This document shows, in pieces, positions 42,904-51,520 of a stretch of 64,000 nt of DNA. Source of the DNA: Acidobacteriota bacterium (GTDB taxonomy: Bacteria; Acidobacteriota; Terriglobia; Bryobacterales; Bryobacteraceae). Where the stretch lies: the NCBI GenBank assembly GCA_018268715.1, contig JAFDVZ010000013.1:1-64000 (forward strand), read 5' to 3'. The notes beneath the pieces are model-generated. The model had not been told where the DNA came from, did not search any database, and was given only the letters and a program-made list of their open reading frames with translations. Both the position numbers and the translations under genes were made by a program. How positions within the stretch are numbered: the stretch's first letter is position 1; every line of letters starts with the position of its first letter.

Positions 42904-43788
42904 ATGGACATCACTCTCACCGGAGCGACCGGATTCATCGGCCGAAGGCTCGTCGCGGCGCTCGCCGGGCGCGGCCACCGCGTCGCCGTTCTCACCAGAA
43001 CGCCCCGCCCGGGCGCGAGTCCCCGCTACATCCAGTGGGACGGCCGCACCCCGCCCGCCATCGACGCCGACGCCGTCATCCACCTGGCCGGCGAACCCGT
43101 CGCGCAACGTTGGACAGCCGACGCGAAGCAGCGAATCCTGGCCAGCCGGGTGGAAGGCACGCGATCGATCGTAGCCGCACTCGCCGCCGCGCCGCGCAAG
43201 CCCTCGGTTCTGATCTCGGCCTCCGCCATCGGCATCTACGGCGATCGTGGCGACGAGCGGCTTACCGAATCCTCCCCGCCCGGCGCCGGCTTCCTGGCGG
43301 GAGTCACCACCGCATGGGAGGCGGAAGCCCGCAAAGCCGAAGAGTTAGGAATCCAGGTCGCGACGATGCGCATCGGCATCGTGCTGGGCGCCGATGGCGG
43401 AGCGCTGGCGAAGATGCTGCCCGCCTTCCGCGCGGGACTCGGAGGGCGGATCGGAGCCGGCCGCCAATGGATGTCCTGGGTCCACATCGACGACCTGATC
43501 GGGCTCTTTATCCACGCATTGGACCGCCCCCTGGCGGGCCCCATCAACGCGGTTTCGCCCGGCCCGGCCGTCAACGCGGAATTCACCCGTGAGTTAGCCC
43601 GGTCCCTCAGCCGCCCGGCGCTATTTCCTGTCCCGGAGTTCGCGTTGAGGCTGATGTTCGGAGAAATGTCCCAGGTGCTGTTAGCAAGCCAGCGAGTCAT
43701 CCCCGAGCGGGCAATAAAAGAGGGCTTCCGGTTCCGTCATGAGACGTTGCCGGAAGCCCTGCGTAGCCTGTGGGCGAGTCAGCCGTAG
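42904..43788 (+). CDS. TIGR01777-type nucleotide-sugar epimerase-like SDR (YfcH family)
   Basis: A 294-residue extended short-chain dehydrogenase/reductase. NAD(P)-binding motif TGATGFIGRRLVAALAGRGH at the start, then VIHLAGEPVAQRW, SASAIGIYGDRGDE and WMSWVHIDDLIG. The YxxxK catalytic motif is not obvious in its usual place (TTAWEAEARKAEE follows instead), as in the rest of this family. It often lies near photolyase genes, consistent with the 8-bp gap here. Precise substrate unknown. Confidence 0.9.
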   Translation: MDITLTGATGFIGRRLVAALAGRGHRVAVLTRTPRPGASPRYIQWDGRTPPAIDADAVIHLAGEPVAQRWTADAKQRILASRVEGTRSIVAALAAAPRKPSVLISASAIGIYGDRGDERLTESSPPGAGFLAGVTTAWEAEARKAEELGIQVATMRIGIVLGADGGALAKMLPAFRAGLGGRIGAGRQWMSWVHIDDLIGLFIHALDRPLAGPINAVSPGPAVNAEFTRELARSLSRPALFPVPEFALRLMFGEMSQVLLASQRVIPERAIKEGFRFRHETLPEALRSLWASQP

Positions 43789-43809
43789 CAAGCTCCTCCA
43801 CGCTAAGTC

Positions 43810-46800
43810 CTAGAAGATCAGCTTCAACCCGAACTGCACCTGCCGGGCCGGGAACGTCGTCCGGATGGTCCCGAAGGCCGAACTCGTGGTGGTGGCCGAA
43901 GGCGGCCCGAAGTTCGTATGGTTGGTGATATTGAAGAACTCGCCGCGGAATTGCAGGCGCAATTGTTCGAGAATCGAGAACGTCTTATTCACCGCCACGT
44001 CCGCCTGACCCAGCCCCGGCGTCCGGAACGCATTGCGGCTCAGGTTGCCCCACGGCGCGTAGGCCGGAGGCGTGGTGAACGTGTAGCCGGCGAAGTAAGT
44101 GTTGATCATCGCGCCCTTACTCTGCGAAACGCCCGCGCCCGAGACATTCGGCCGCATCACCGCCACGCCGCGATAATCGGCGATGGAACCGGTGACGTCG
44201 TTCGCCGTTGAAGGCGCGTAGTTCACGTTCACCGGCGTACCGGTATGCAGCGTCATGATGGTGTTCAGCTCCCACCCGCCCAGCGCCGCCTCCAGCACGG
44301 GGTTCATGTTCGCGGCCCACTTGCGGCCCTTTCCGAACGGCAACTGGTACACGATGCTGGTCACGTTGTTGAACTTCACGTCGAAGCTCGTGGGACCCCG
44401 CTCGGCGGCCAGGTTATGGATGTTCTGCACGTTCGCCACCGTGTAGCCGGGATAGGTTTCCAGCGCCTGTTCGGAATCGCCCAGCGCCTTCGACCAGGTG
44501 AACGAATTCAGGAAGTATAGCCCGTTCGACACTCGGTGTTCCACGCGCGCCGAAAGCCCGTTGTAGTTGTTCGAACCCGCCGGATCCACCCACGTAATGG
44601 GGCCGAAGGTTGGAATCGGCCGCCGCGCCTGCACGCCCAGCGTTCCGCCCACCGCGTTGGCGTTGGCCTGGTTATAGTCGGCGATGATCGGCAGGTGCGT
44701 GGAGTGATTGCCGTTATAGGCGACCTCCAGCAGCCAGTTCCGCGTAATCTGCCGTTGCACCGAAACGAGCCACGATTGGATCATCGGCCAGCGCGTGTTA
44801 GGATCCACGAAGTCCACGTTCGAGTTAATCTGCGTCGCGGCGTTATAGGTGCTCGGATCGCCGATGCCCGCCGTATACGCCTTGTTAATGGTGAGGAAAG
44901 TGGAAGGAACCGGCCCGCCGCCGGGGAACGACTGGCTCAGCACCCCGAAGATGGCCTGCGGAGCGTTGATATTCTCGAGCGCGCTGCCCACCCGGTTGAA
45001 GAACGAGTAACTGACTCCATAACCCGACCGGATGACCGTCTTCGGATTCAGGCTGTAAGCCAGCCCGATCCGCGGCCCGAAGTCCTTGAAATCCGGGTGC
45101 ACCAGGGCCCGGTCATACAGGCTGCCGCTCTTGGCTTTGATCAGGGAGGCCGTCCCGGGGTCGAAGTTAGTCCAGTTATTGCCCTCTTCCCACAACGGCG
45201 TTGAGAACTCATACCTCAGCCCGACGTTCACGGTCAGCTTCGAATTCAGCCGGAAGTCGTCCTGCGCGTACATGGAATGCACATACTGGCGCTGATGAGT
45301 CACAAAGTAGTTGCCGAACCCGATGCTGCTCGGCAACCCGAAAATAAAGTCAGCCAGGTTGTAGGTGGTGGAATCGCTCGTCACCGCGCAGCCCGCCGCC
45401 TGCCCCAGTTGCGAGCAGGTCGGCTTGGAGAACTGGCCCGCATAAGCGGCCGACCCATACAGCGGATTGATGTCCAGCACCTCGGTCCAGATATTGACGA
45501 ACTCATAGCCGGTCTTGATCGAATGCCGGCCGCGCACCAGCGAGTAGTTGAACTTCGGATTGATCGACGTCGGATCCTGATACTGCGGATTTGTCGCCTG
45601 CCGCCCGAACTGGTTGAAGCCGCTCACCGATTGCGTGTTCAACCCGCCCGCGATGTTCGAAGCCGTCGGCAACCCCGGAATGCCGTACAGGTCCTGCATG
45701 TTGGAGCCGCCCAGGTACGGCGGATTCTTGCCCGCCTGAATCAGGTTGACGCCCAGCCGCGCCTCGACCAGCGACGTCGGACTCAGCGTCCACGTGTACC
45801 CCGCCGCGCCCTGTTGCTGCATCGCGTGGATGTAGCCGTTGTTGGCCCCGCCCGACGGTCCCGCGATATCCGGCGCCTGGTAGGTGACGTCCTTGTGCTG
45901 GCTGAAGCGAATGAACGCCGACATCTTGTCGTTGATCGAATAGTCCAGTTTCGCGTCGTACTTGTCGGCGTAGTCCCTGATCAGCAGCAGATTCGCATAG
46001 TTGTTCGAACGGCCGGACCCGTTGGGCGAGGGCAACTGGCTCAGCACCTTGTAGGCGAACGGGTTCAACTGCGAAATCGGGATCTGCGTCCCGGCCTGGT
46101 ACACCGTGCCGGTCAGCGGATTCACCACCGTCGTCGGCAGCACGCCCGACCGATCGTTCGACGTCGGAATCGAATCGAAGTTGAGATAGTGCTGAAGCTG
46201 CCGGTAGCCCTCGTAGTCGACGAAGAAGAACATCTTGTTCTTGATGATCGGACCGCCCACCGTCCCGCCGAACTGGTTGCGCTGCAGGCTCGGCTTCTGG
46301 AACGGAAGCGCCGAGGGGAACACCCACCCGGTGGCGTTCAGGTCCGTGTTGCGCAGGAACTCGTAGGCCGTCCCATGGAACTGGTTCGTGCCGGCGCGCA
46401 GGGCGGCGTTGATCACTCCCCCGCCCACCCGGCCGTACTCGGCGCTGAAGTTGCTGGTCACCACCTTGAACTCGGCGATGGCGTCGGGCGACGGTTGCGC
46501 CACCTGGTTTGAGAAGCCCTGGTTGCTCGGCGAGTAGGCGTTGTTGTCCAGCCCGTCCATCATGTAGTTGTTGTACGTGCTGCGCATGCCGTTCACGTTG
46601 ATGGCGCCTTCGCGCGGCGTCGCGTTCGCCGCGAACGCCGCCGAAATCGGCGACCGGACCGTGTTGGTGGAAAGCAGCGCCAGGTCCGAGTAGTTGCGCC
46701 CGTTCAGCGGTAGTTCCGCCACCTGCTGCGTGCGGATCACCTGCCCGTGCTCGCTCGAATCCGTCTCCAGCGCCGTGGCGGCGTCGTTCACCTGCACCGA

Positions 46801-47145
46801 CTCGCTGACCTGCCCCACCTGGAGCGAGAAGTCGACGCGCTGCCGGGCGCTGACCACAACTGAAATATTGCTGGCGACCGCTTTCGAAAATCCCGCCGCT
46901 TCCGCCGACACGCTGTACGTGCCTACCTTGACGTTCGGAAACGTATAATTGCCCGATTCGTCAGTCGTCGTCTTCACCGAAAGGCCGGTCCCGAGATTCG
47001 ATAGAGTGACGGCAGCCCTCGAAACGGCCAGGCCGGAGGAGTCTCGAACCGTCCCCAAAACGTCCGCCGTCTCAAACTGCGCGAACGCGGGAAGAGCGAT
47101 AAAAGTCAATAAAATGAACAACAACCGAAGATTGTGGCGTTGCAA
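43810..47145 (-). CDS. TonB-dependent Oar-like outer-membrane receptor
   Basis: An 1111-residue outer-membrane protein with a signal peptide (LRLLFILLTFIALPAFAQ), an N-terminal carboxypeptidase-regulatory domain (residues 25-110: GTVRDSSGLAVSRAAVTLSN, ESGNYTFPNVKVGTYSVSAE), a plug-like region (PLNGRNYSDLALLSTNTV, NVNGMRSTYNNYMMDGLDN) and a long beta-barrel to the C-terminal aromatic residue (QVQFGLKLIF). It belongs to the large family of acidobacterial receptors, probably for oligosaccharides or peptides. Start is TTG at 47145 with AGAGG upstream. Divergent from the ADOP permease. No fixed substrate can be given. Confidence 0.92.
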   Translation of the reverse strand: MQRHNLRLLFILLTFIALPAFAQFETADVLGTVRDSSGLAVSRAAVTLSNLGTGLSVKTTTDESGNYTFPNVKVGTYSVSAEAAGFSKAVASNISVVVSARQRVDFSLQVGQVSESVQVNDAATALETDSSEHGQVIRTQQVAELPLNGRNYSDLALLSTNTVRSPISAAFAANATPREGAINVNGMRSTYNNYMMDGLDNNAYSPSNQGFSNQVAQPSPDAIAEFKVVTSNFSAEYGRVGGGVINAALRAGTNQFHGTAYEFLRNTDLNATGWVFPSALPFQKPSLQRNQFGGTVGGPIIKNKMFFFVDYEGYRQLQHYLNFDSIPTSNDRSGVLPTTVVNPLTGTVYQAGTQIPISQLNPFAYKVLSQLPSPNGSGRSNNYANLLLIRDYADKYDAKLDYSINDKMSAFIRFSQHKDVTYQAPDIAGPSGGANNGYIHAMQQQGAAGYTWTLSPTSLVEARLGVNLIQAGKNPPYLGGSNMQDLYGIPGLPTASNIAGGLNTQSVSGFNQFGRQATNPQYQDPTSINPKFNYSLVRGRHSIKTGYEFVNIWTEVLDINPLYGSAAYAGQFSKPTCSQLGQAAGCAVTSDSTTYNLADFIFGLPSSIGFGNYFVTHQRQYVHSMYAQDDFRLNSKLTVNVGLRYEFSTPLWEEGNNWTNFDPGTASLIKAKSGSLYDRALVHPDFKDFGPRIGLAYSLNPKTVIRSGYGVSYSFFNRVGSALENINAPQAIFGVLSQSFPGGGPVPSTFLTINKAYTAGIGDPSTYNAATQINSNVDFVDPNTRWPMIQSWLVSVQRQITRNWLLEVAYNGNHSTHLPIIADYNQANANAVGGTLGVQARRPIPTFGPITWVDPAGSNNYNGLSARVEHRVSNGLYFLNSFTWSKALGDSEQALETYPGYTVANVQNIHNLAAERGPTSFDVKFNNVTSIVYQLPFGKGRKWAANMNPVLEAALGGWELNTIMTLHTGTPVNVNYAPSTANDVTGSIADYRGVAVMRPNVSGAGVSQSKGAMINTYFAGYTFTTPPAYAPWGNLSRNAFRTPGLGQADVAVNKTFSILEQLRLQFRGEFFNITNHTNFGPPSATTTSSAFGTIRTTFPARQVQFGLKLIF

Positions 47146-47272
47146 GATAACCTCTTGTCCAGAAGGCTAGCAACGTGACACTGCGGCGTCATTTCGTTCG
47201 TGTCAATACTCGATGACAGAAACTGCCCCGGGCAATCGGGTAACCGCCGGCCGAATCGTCCGTATAAAGGCT

Positions 47273-49783
47273 ATGACCAGCCTTGCGCCGGATCTGCGGT
47301 ACGCCCTTCGAGGCATGCGGCGGAGTCCTCTCTTTGCGTCCGTCGCCATCCTCTCGCTCGCCCTGGGAATCGGCGCCAACACCGCCATCTTCACCCTGAT
47401 GGACCAGCTCATGTTGCGGGAACTGCCCATCAGGAATCCGGACCAGATCGTGATGCTGTATCAGCGTGGTCCCCACAACGGCAGCAACATGGGCAACCGG
47501 ATGCAGTCCTACCCGATCTACCGGGACTTCCAGCAGAAGGCCGCGCCCTTGTCCGAAGTCCTGTGCCGCCGCCTGATCGAGACGTCCGTCAGCGTCGACA
47601 ATCAGACCGAGCGGGTCGCGGCGGAGATGGTCTCGGGCAACTACTTCACCATGTTGGGCGTCAAGCCGGCCATCGGACGCCTCTTCAGCCCCGAGGAGGA
47701 CGACCGCATCGTCGACGGCCATCCCGTCGCGACGCTCAGCTACGGCTACTGGGTGAGCCGTTTCAATCGCGACCCCGCCGTAATCGGTAAGAAGATCCTG
47801 GTCAACAACTACCCGATGACGATCGTCGGCGTCTCGGCCGCCGGTTTCGAAGGACTCGACCCGGCGCAAGGCCCGCAGATCCGGGTGCCGGTCCTCATGA
47901 AGGCGAAGCTGATGCCGGAGTGGAGCTGGTTCAACGCCGCCAGCCGGCGCAGCCGTTGGGTGCAGGTGTTTGCGCGCCTGAAGCCGGGCTACACTCTCGA
48001 ATCCGCCCGCGCGCAACTCCAGGTCCTGTACCGCCAGAACCGCGAATACGAAGCGTCCCTCCCCGAAGCCAAGGATTGGTCGGCCTACGGACGGCGACGT
48101 TTCCTTGAAGGGACCATCCACCTTGAAAAGGCCGCCACCGGCTATTCCAACCTCCGCAACAGTTTCTCTACTGCCTTGATCGTTTTAATGTGCATGGTGG
48201 GTCTGGTCCTGCTGATCGCCTGCGCGAACGTCGCCAACCTGCTGATTGCACGCGCCTTCGCCCGTCAGAAAGAGATCGCGGTGCGGCTGTCCATCGGCGC
48301 CTCGCGAGGCCAGCTCATCCGCCAGTTGCTGGTGGAAAGCATGGTGCTGTCCATTGCGGGCGGCGCCGCCGGCATCGCGCTGGCCATCGCCATGACCCGT
48401 GGACTGGTGGCGCTGGTCCCGAGCGAGGGCAACCCGCTGCTGATCCAACCGATGCCCGACGCCCGGATCCTCGGCTTCACCATGGCCCTGACCTTCCTCA
48501 CCGGCATCGTTTTCGGACTGGTCCCGGCGCTGCGGGCCAGCCGGCCCGACCTGTGGACCACGTTGAAGGACGCGGTCGGGTCCATCGCCGGGTCCGGCGG
48601 GTCGCTGTTCCTTCGTAAGAGCCTCGTTTCGGCGCAGGTGGCCCTCAGTTTTCTCCTACTGTTCGGCGCAGGCCTGTTCGTGCGCAGCCTCCAGAACCTG
48701 AAAGGCACCGACACCGGGTTCCGGGAAGCCGGCAATTTGGTCACTTTTCAGGTGAATCCGGCGCTAAACGGGTACACAGAGGTGCGCGGAACGCACTTCT
48801 TTAACGATTTAGTTGATCGAATTCGCGCCATTCCGGGCGTAAAATCGGCGGGAATCGCGGCGGTTCCGGTGCTTCACGGCGACGAATGGGACAACACGAT
48901 GTCGGTGGAGGGCTATAAAGCCAAGGATGGCGAGGACATGCAGGCGTTCATGAACGCCGTCTCCCCCGGCTACTTCGCCACCATGGGCGTTCCGCTGCTC
49001 GAGGGCCGCGATTTCGACCGGCGCGACGCCGACAAGCCCGGCGATTGGAAGGTAGCGCTGGTAAACCAGAAGTTCGCCCGGCACTTCTTCGGGGACCGGA
49101 GCGCGATCGGGCGACGGATCGGCAACGGCATGGGGCCAAAAACCAAATTGGACATCGAGATTATCGGGGTTGTGGCCGATAGCCTCTACGAAGGGCCCCG
49201 GGAAGGCGTCCGCCGGCAGGTTTTCGTGCGGCAATCCGGCGCCAGCGGCTCGGCGCTCTACGTGCGGTCGGCGCTGCCGGTGTCGGCGATGTACTCGCAG
49301 TTGCGCGGCGCGGTGAAGGCGTTGGACGCCGGGATGCCGGTGTTCGACATGAAGACGCTGTCGGCGCAGTTGGACGAAACGCTGCTGACAGAGCGCCTGA
49401 TCGCGCTGCTTTCGGCCGGATTCGGCATGCTGGCGACGCTTCTGGCGGCTATCGGACTGTACGGCGTGATGGCTTTTGTCGTGGCGCGGCGCACCAAGGA
49501 AATGGGACTCCGGATGGCGCTGGGCGCGGGACGCAGTTCCGTGTTGTGGCTGGTGATGCGAGAGGTGCTCATTCTGCTCGCCATCGGGCTGGCGGTGGCC
49601 ATCCCGGCGGCGTTCGGACTGGGCCGGTTCGTCGCGACACAACTGTACGGCGTCAAGGCCGGCGACCCGTCGGTGGCCGTGCTCAGCGTGTTGGTGCTGT
49701 CGGTGGTGGCCGCGCTCGCGGGCTTCATTCCCGCACACCGCGCCAGCCGGATCGACCCGATCCTCGCGCTGCGGTACGAATAG
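47273..49783 (+). CDS. ADOP-type ABC transporter permease (two FtsX domains)
   Basis: An 836-residue integral membrane protein of the acidobacterial duplicated orphan permease type. Each half has a MacB-like periplasmic domain and an FtsX domain: first half LRYALRGMRRSPLFASVAIL and SLALGIGANTAIFTL, then VLLIACANVANLLIARAFAR; second half LLAAIGLYGVMAFVVARRTK and EMGLRMALGAGRSSVLW, ending in PAHRASRIDPILALRYE. No ATPase gene is adjacent, as usual. ATG 47273 fits the family start (LRYALRG soon after); an ATG at 47213 is also in frame. Export or signalling function unknown. Confidence 0.92.
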   Translation: MTSLAPDLRYALRGMRRSPLFASVAILSLALGIGANTAIFTLMDQLMLRELPIRNPDQIVMLYQRGPHNGSNMGNRMQSYPIYRDFQQKAAPLSEVLCRRLIETSVSVDNQTERVAAEMVSGNYFTMLGVKPAIGRLFSPEEDDRIVDGHPVATLSYGYWVSRFNRDPAVIGKKILVNNYPMTIVGVSAAGFEGLDPAQGPQIRVPVLMKAKLMPEWSWFNAASRRSRWVQVFARLKPGYTLESARAQLQVLYRQNREYEASLPEAKDWSAYGRRRFLEGTIHLEKAATGYSNLRNSFSTALIVLMCMVGLVLLIACANVANLLIARAFARQKEIAVRLSIGASRGQLIRQLLVESMVLSIAGGAAGIALAIAMTRGLVALVPSEGNPLLIQPMPDARILGFTMALTFLTGIVFGLVPALRASRPDLWTTLKDAVGSIAGSGGSLFLRKSLVSAQVALSFLLLFGAGLFVRSLQNLKGTDTGFREAGNLVTFQVNPALNGYTEVRGTHFFNDLVDRIRAIPGVKSAGIAAVPVLHGDEWDNTMSVEGYKAKDGEDMQAFMNAVSPGYFATMGVPLLEGRDFDRRDADKPGDWKVALVNQKFARHFFGDRSAIGRRIGNGMGPKTKLDIEIIGVVADSLYEGPREGVRRQVFVRQSGASGSALYVRSALPVSAMYSQLRGAVKALDAGMPVFDMKTLSAQLDETLLTERLIALLSAGFGMLATLLAAIGLYGVMAFVVARRTKEMGLRMALGAGRSSVLWLVMREVLILLAIGLAVAIPAAFGLGRFVATQLYGVKAGDPSVAVLSVLVLSVVAALAGFIPAHRASRIDPILALRYE

Positions 49784-49804
49784 CGAGATATACTTGCGGG
49801 CGGT

Positions 49805-50902
49805 ATGAAGTCATTCGTGATTCTGCTCGCCACGCTCCCGCTCGCGGCCCAGACGCCGCAGCGGATACAGTCCCCGGAAGTGAAGCCGGACCGAACCGTC
49901 ACGTTCCGGCTTCGTGCGCCGTCGGCACAACAGGTCTTCGTGCAGGTGGAGACCCTTTCCAAACCCTCCGCCATGACCAAGGGGGAGGACGGCGTTTGGA
50001 CCTATACCGCCGGGCCGCTCGACCCGGATTACTACGGCTACTCGTTCATCGTGGATGGCACTCCGTTCACCGATCCGTCCAACCCGCTCCGTAAGCCAAA
50101 TTACATTTACCAGACCAGCGAGTTCCACGTCGCCGGCCCCGGGCTACCCTGGGAACTATCCGACGCCCCACGCGGCGTCGTGCATCGGCACTTCTATCAC
50201 TCGGCCGTGGTTGGCGACGACCGGGACTTCTACGTCTACACTCCGGCCGGTTACGAGACGAACCCAAAACAGAAGTATCCCGTTCTATATCTACAACATG
50301 GATATAGCGACGACGCGAGCGGCTGGACTGCGGTGGGGCGCGCCAACGTAATCCTCGACAACCTGATCTCGCAGGGCAAGGCGAAGCCGATGCTGGTGGT
50401 GATGTCGCTGGGTTATGGCGCCCCGGAGATCCTGCAACCGAACGTATCCTTCCGTGACGCCGACGTGCGGTCGCGCAACTTCGGCCGGTTCACCGACGCG
50501 TTGCTCCAGGAAGTGATCCCGCAGGTGGAGAAGAAGTACCGCGCCATCGCCGACCGCCGCTCGCGCGCGATGGCCGGCCTGTCGATGGGCGGCGCCGAAA
50601 CACTGCTCACCGGTCTCAACCATATGGACAAATTCGCCTGGATCGGCGCGTTCAGTTCCGGCGGCATGACCAACGAGTTCGACAAGCAGTGGCCGAAGCT
50701 CGACGCCAAGGCCAATGACCAACTGAAACTGTTGTGGGTGGCCTGCGGAACCGAGGACGGTCTGATCAAGATCAACCGGGACTTTCGCGAGTGGCTGAAG
50801 TCGAAGGGTGTAAAGCACGAAGACGTCGAAACGCCCGGCGCTCACACCTGGCCGGTGTGGCGAAGGAACTTGGCGACGTTCGCCCCGCTGTTGTTCCGCT
50901 AG
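49805..50902 (+). CDS. Exported esterase (E-set plus alpha/beta hydrolase)
   Basis: A 365-residue secreted enzyme with signal (KSFVILLATLPLAAQ), an N-terminal immunoglobulin/CBM48-like domain (25-110: TVTFRLRAPSAQQVFVQV) and a feruloyl esterase/antigen 85-like hydrolase domain. The nucleophile Ser is in MAGLSMGGAET, an upstream strand is YPVLYLQHGYSDDASGW, and the likely catalytic His is in PGAHTWPVWRRNL at the C-terminus. It may release acyl groups from plant polysaccharide. The 3' end of this gene is the seed of the repeat array that follows. Confidence 0.9.
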   Translation: MKSFVILLATLPLAAQTPQRIQSPEVKPDRTVTFRLRAPSAQQVFVQVETLSKPSAMTKGEDGVWTYTAGPLDPDYYGYSFIVDGTPFTDPSNPLRKPNYIYQTSEFHVAGPGLPWELSDAPRGVVHRHFYHSAVVGDDRDFYVYTPAGYETNPKQKYPVLYLQHGYSDDASGWTAVGRANVILDNLISQGKAKPMLVVMSLGYGAPEILQPNVSFRDADVRSRNFGRFTDALLQEVIPQVEKKYRAIADRRSRAMAGLSMGGAETLLTGLNHMDKFAWIGAFSSGGMTNEFDKQWPKLDAKANDQLKLLWVACGTEDGLIKINRDFREWLKSKGVKHEDVETPGAHTWPVWRRNLATFAPLLFR

Positions 50903-51520
50903 ACCATCACCGGACGCCGACCGACAGCAGCAGGACTCCCGAGTGGCCGGTGTCGGGCGCAACTGCGACGGTGGATGCCGGCGCTCACACCGGTCCGGTG
51001 TTGCGAAGGAACCTGAGAACGTCCGTCACCGGACGCCCGACCAACAGCCGCAACGCCCCGAGTGGCCGGTGGGAGACGGTGGATGCTGGCGCTGACCCGG
51101 TCCGGGGCGGAGGAGGAACAAGGCGACGCCTGTCGCCGGACAACAGCAACACCCCAACTGGCCGGTGTCGGGCGCAACGGAGACGGTGGATGCTGGCGCT
51201 GACCCGGTCCGGGGCGGAGGAGGAACAAGGCGACGTCTGTCGCCGGACAACGGCAACACCCCAACTGGCCGGTGTCGGGCGCAACGGAGACGGTGGCTGC
51301 CGGCGCTCACACCGGTCCGGGACCCGGAGGAGGAACCTGGCGAGACGCCCGACGGACAGCAGCACACTCGACAGGCCGGCGTCGAGCGCAACGGACGGCG
51401 CATGCCGTTGCGCCCCCGGTCCGGTGTCGCGGAGGTACCTGAGGACGTCCGTCACCGGACGCCGACGGATAGTAGGAGCACTCCCAACTGGCGGGTGTCG
51501 GGCGGAACGGAGAAGGTGCG
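50837..51520. repeat. Array of six ~107-bp imperfect tandem repeats at convergent gene ends
   Basis: Units start near 50837, 50980, 51088, 51195, 51302 and 51407 (143, 108, 107, 107, 105 and about 113 bp). Each unit has two parts: a plus-strand copy of the esterase tail (GAHTWPVWRRNL in unit 1, GAHTGPVLRRNL in unit 2) and a minus-strand copy of the glycosyltransferase tail (PDTRQLGVLLLSVGVR in the last unit, PDTGHSGVLLLSVGVR in unit 1). Units 3 and 4 differ at only a few positions. The intervening sequence 50903-51451 encodes no gene. The array is the duplicated junction of two convergent genes. Confidence 0.9.

Noticed and set aside
45277-46512. 411-codon plus-strand frame opposite the TonB receptor
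   Set aside because: Arg/His/Val-rich antisense frame with no motif.
50837-51520. CRISPR array or diversity-generating retroelement
   Set aside because: Units are ~107 bp and directly abutting with no unique spacers, and contain gene tails. No cas gene or reverse transcriptase is in the window, and differences are not confined to adenines.
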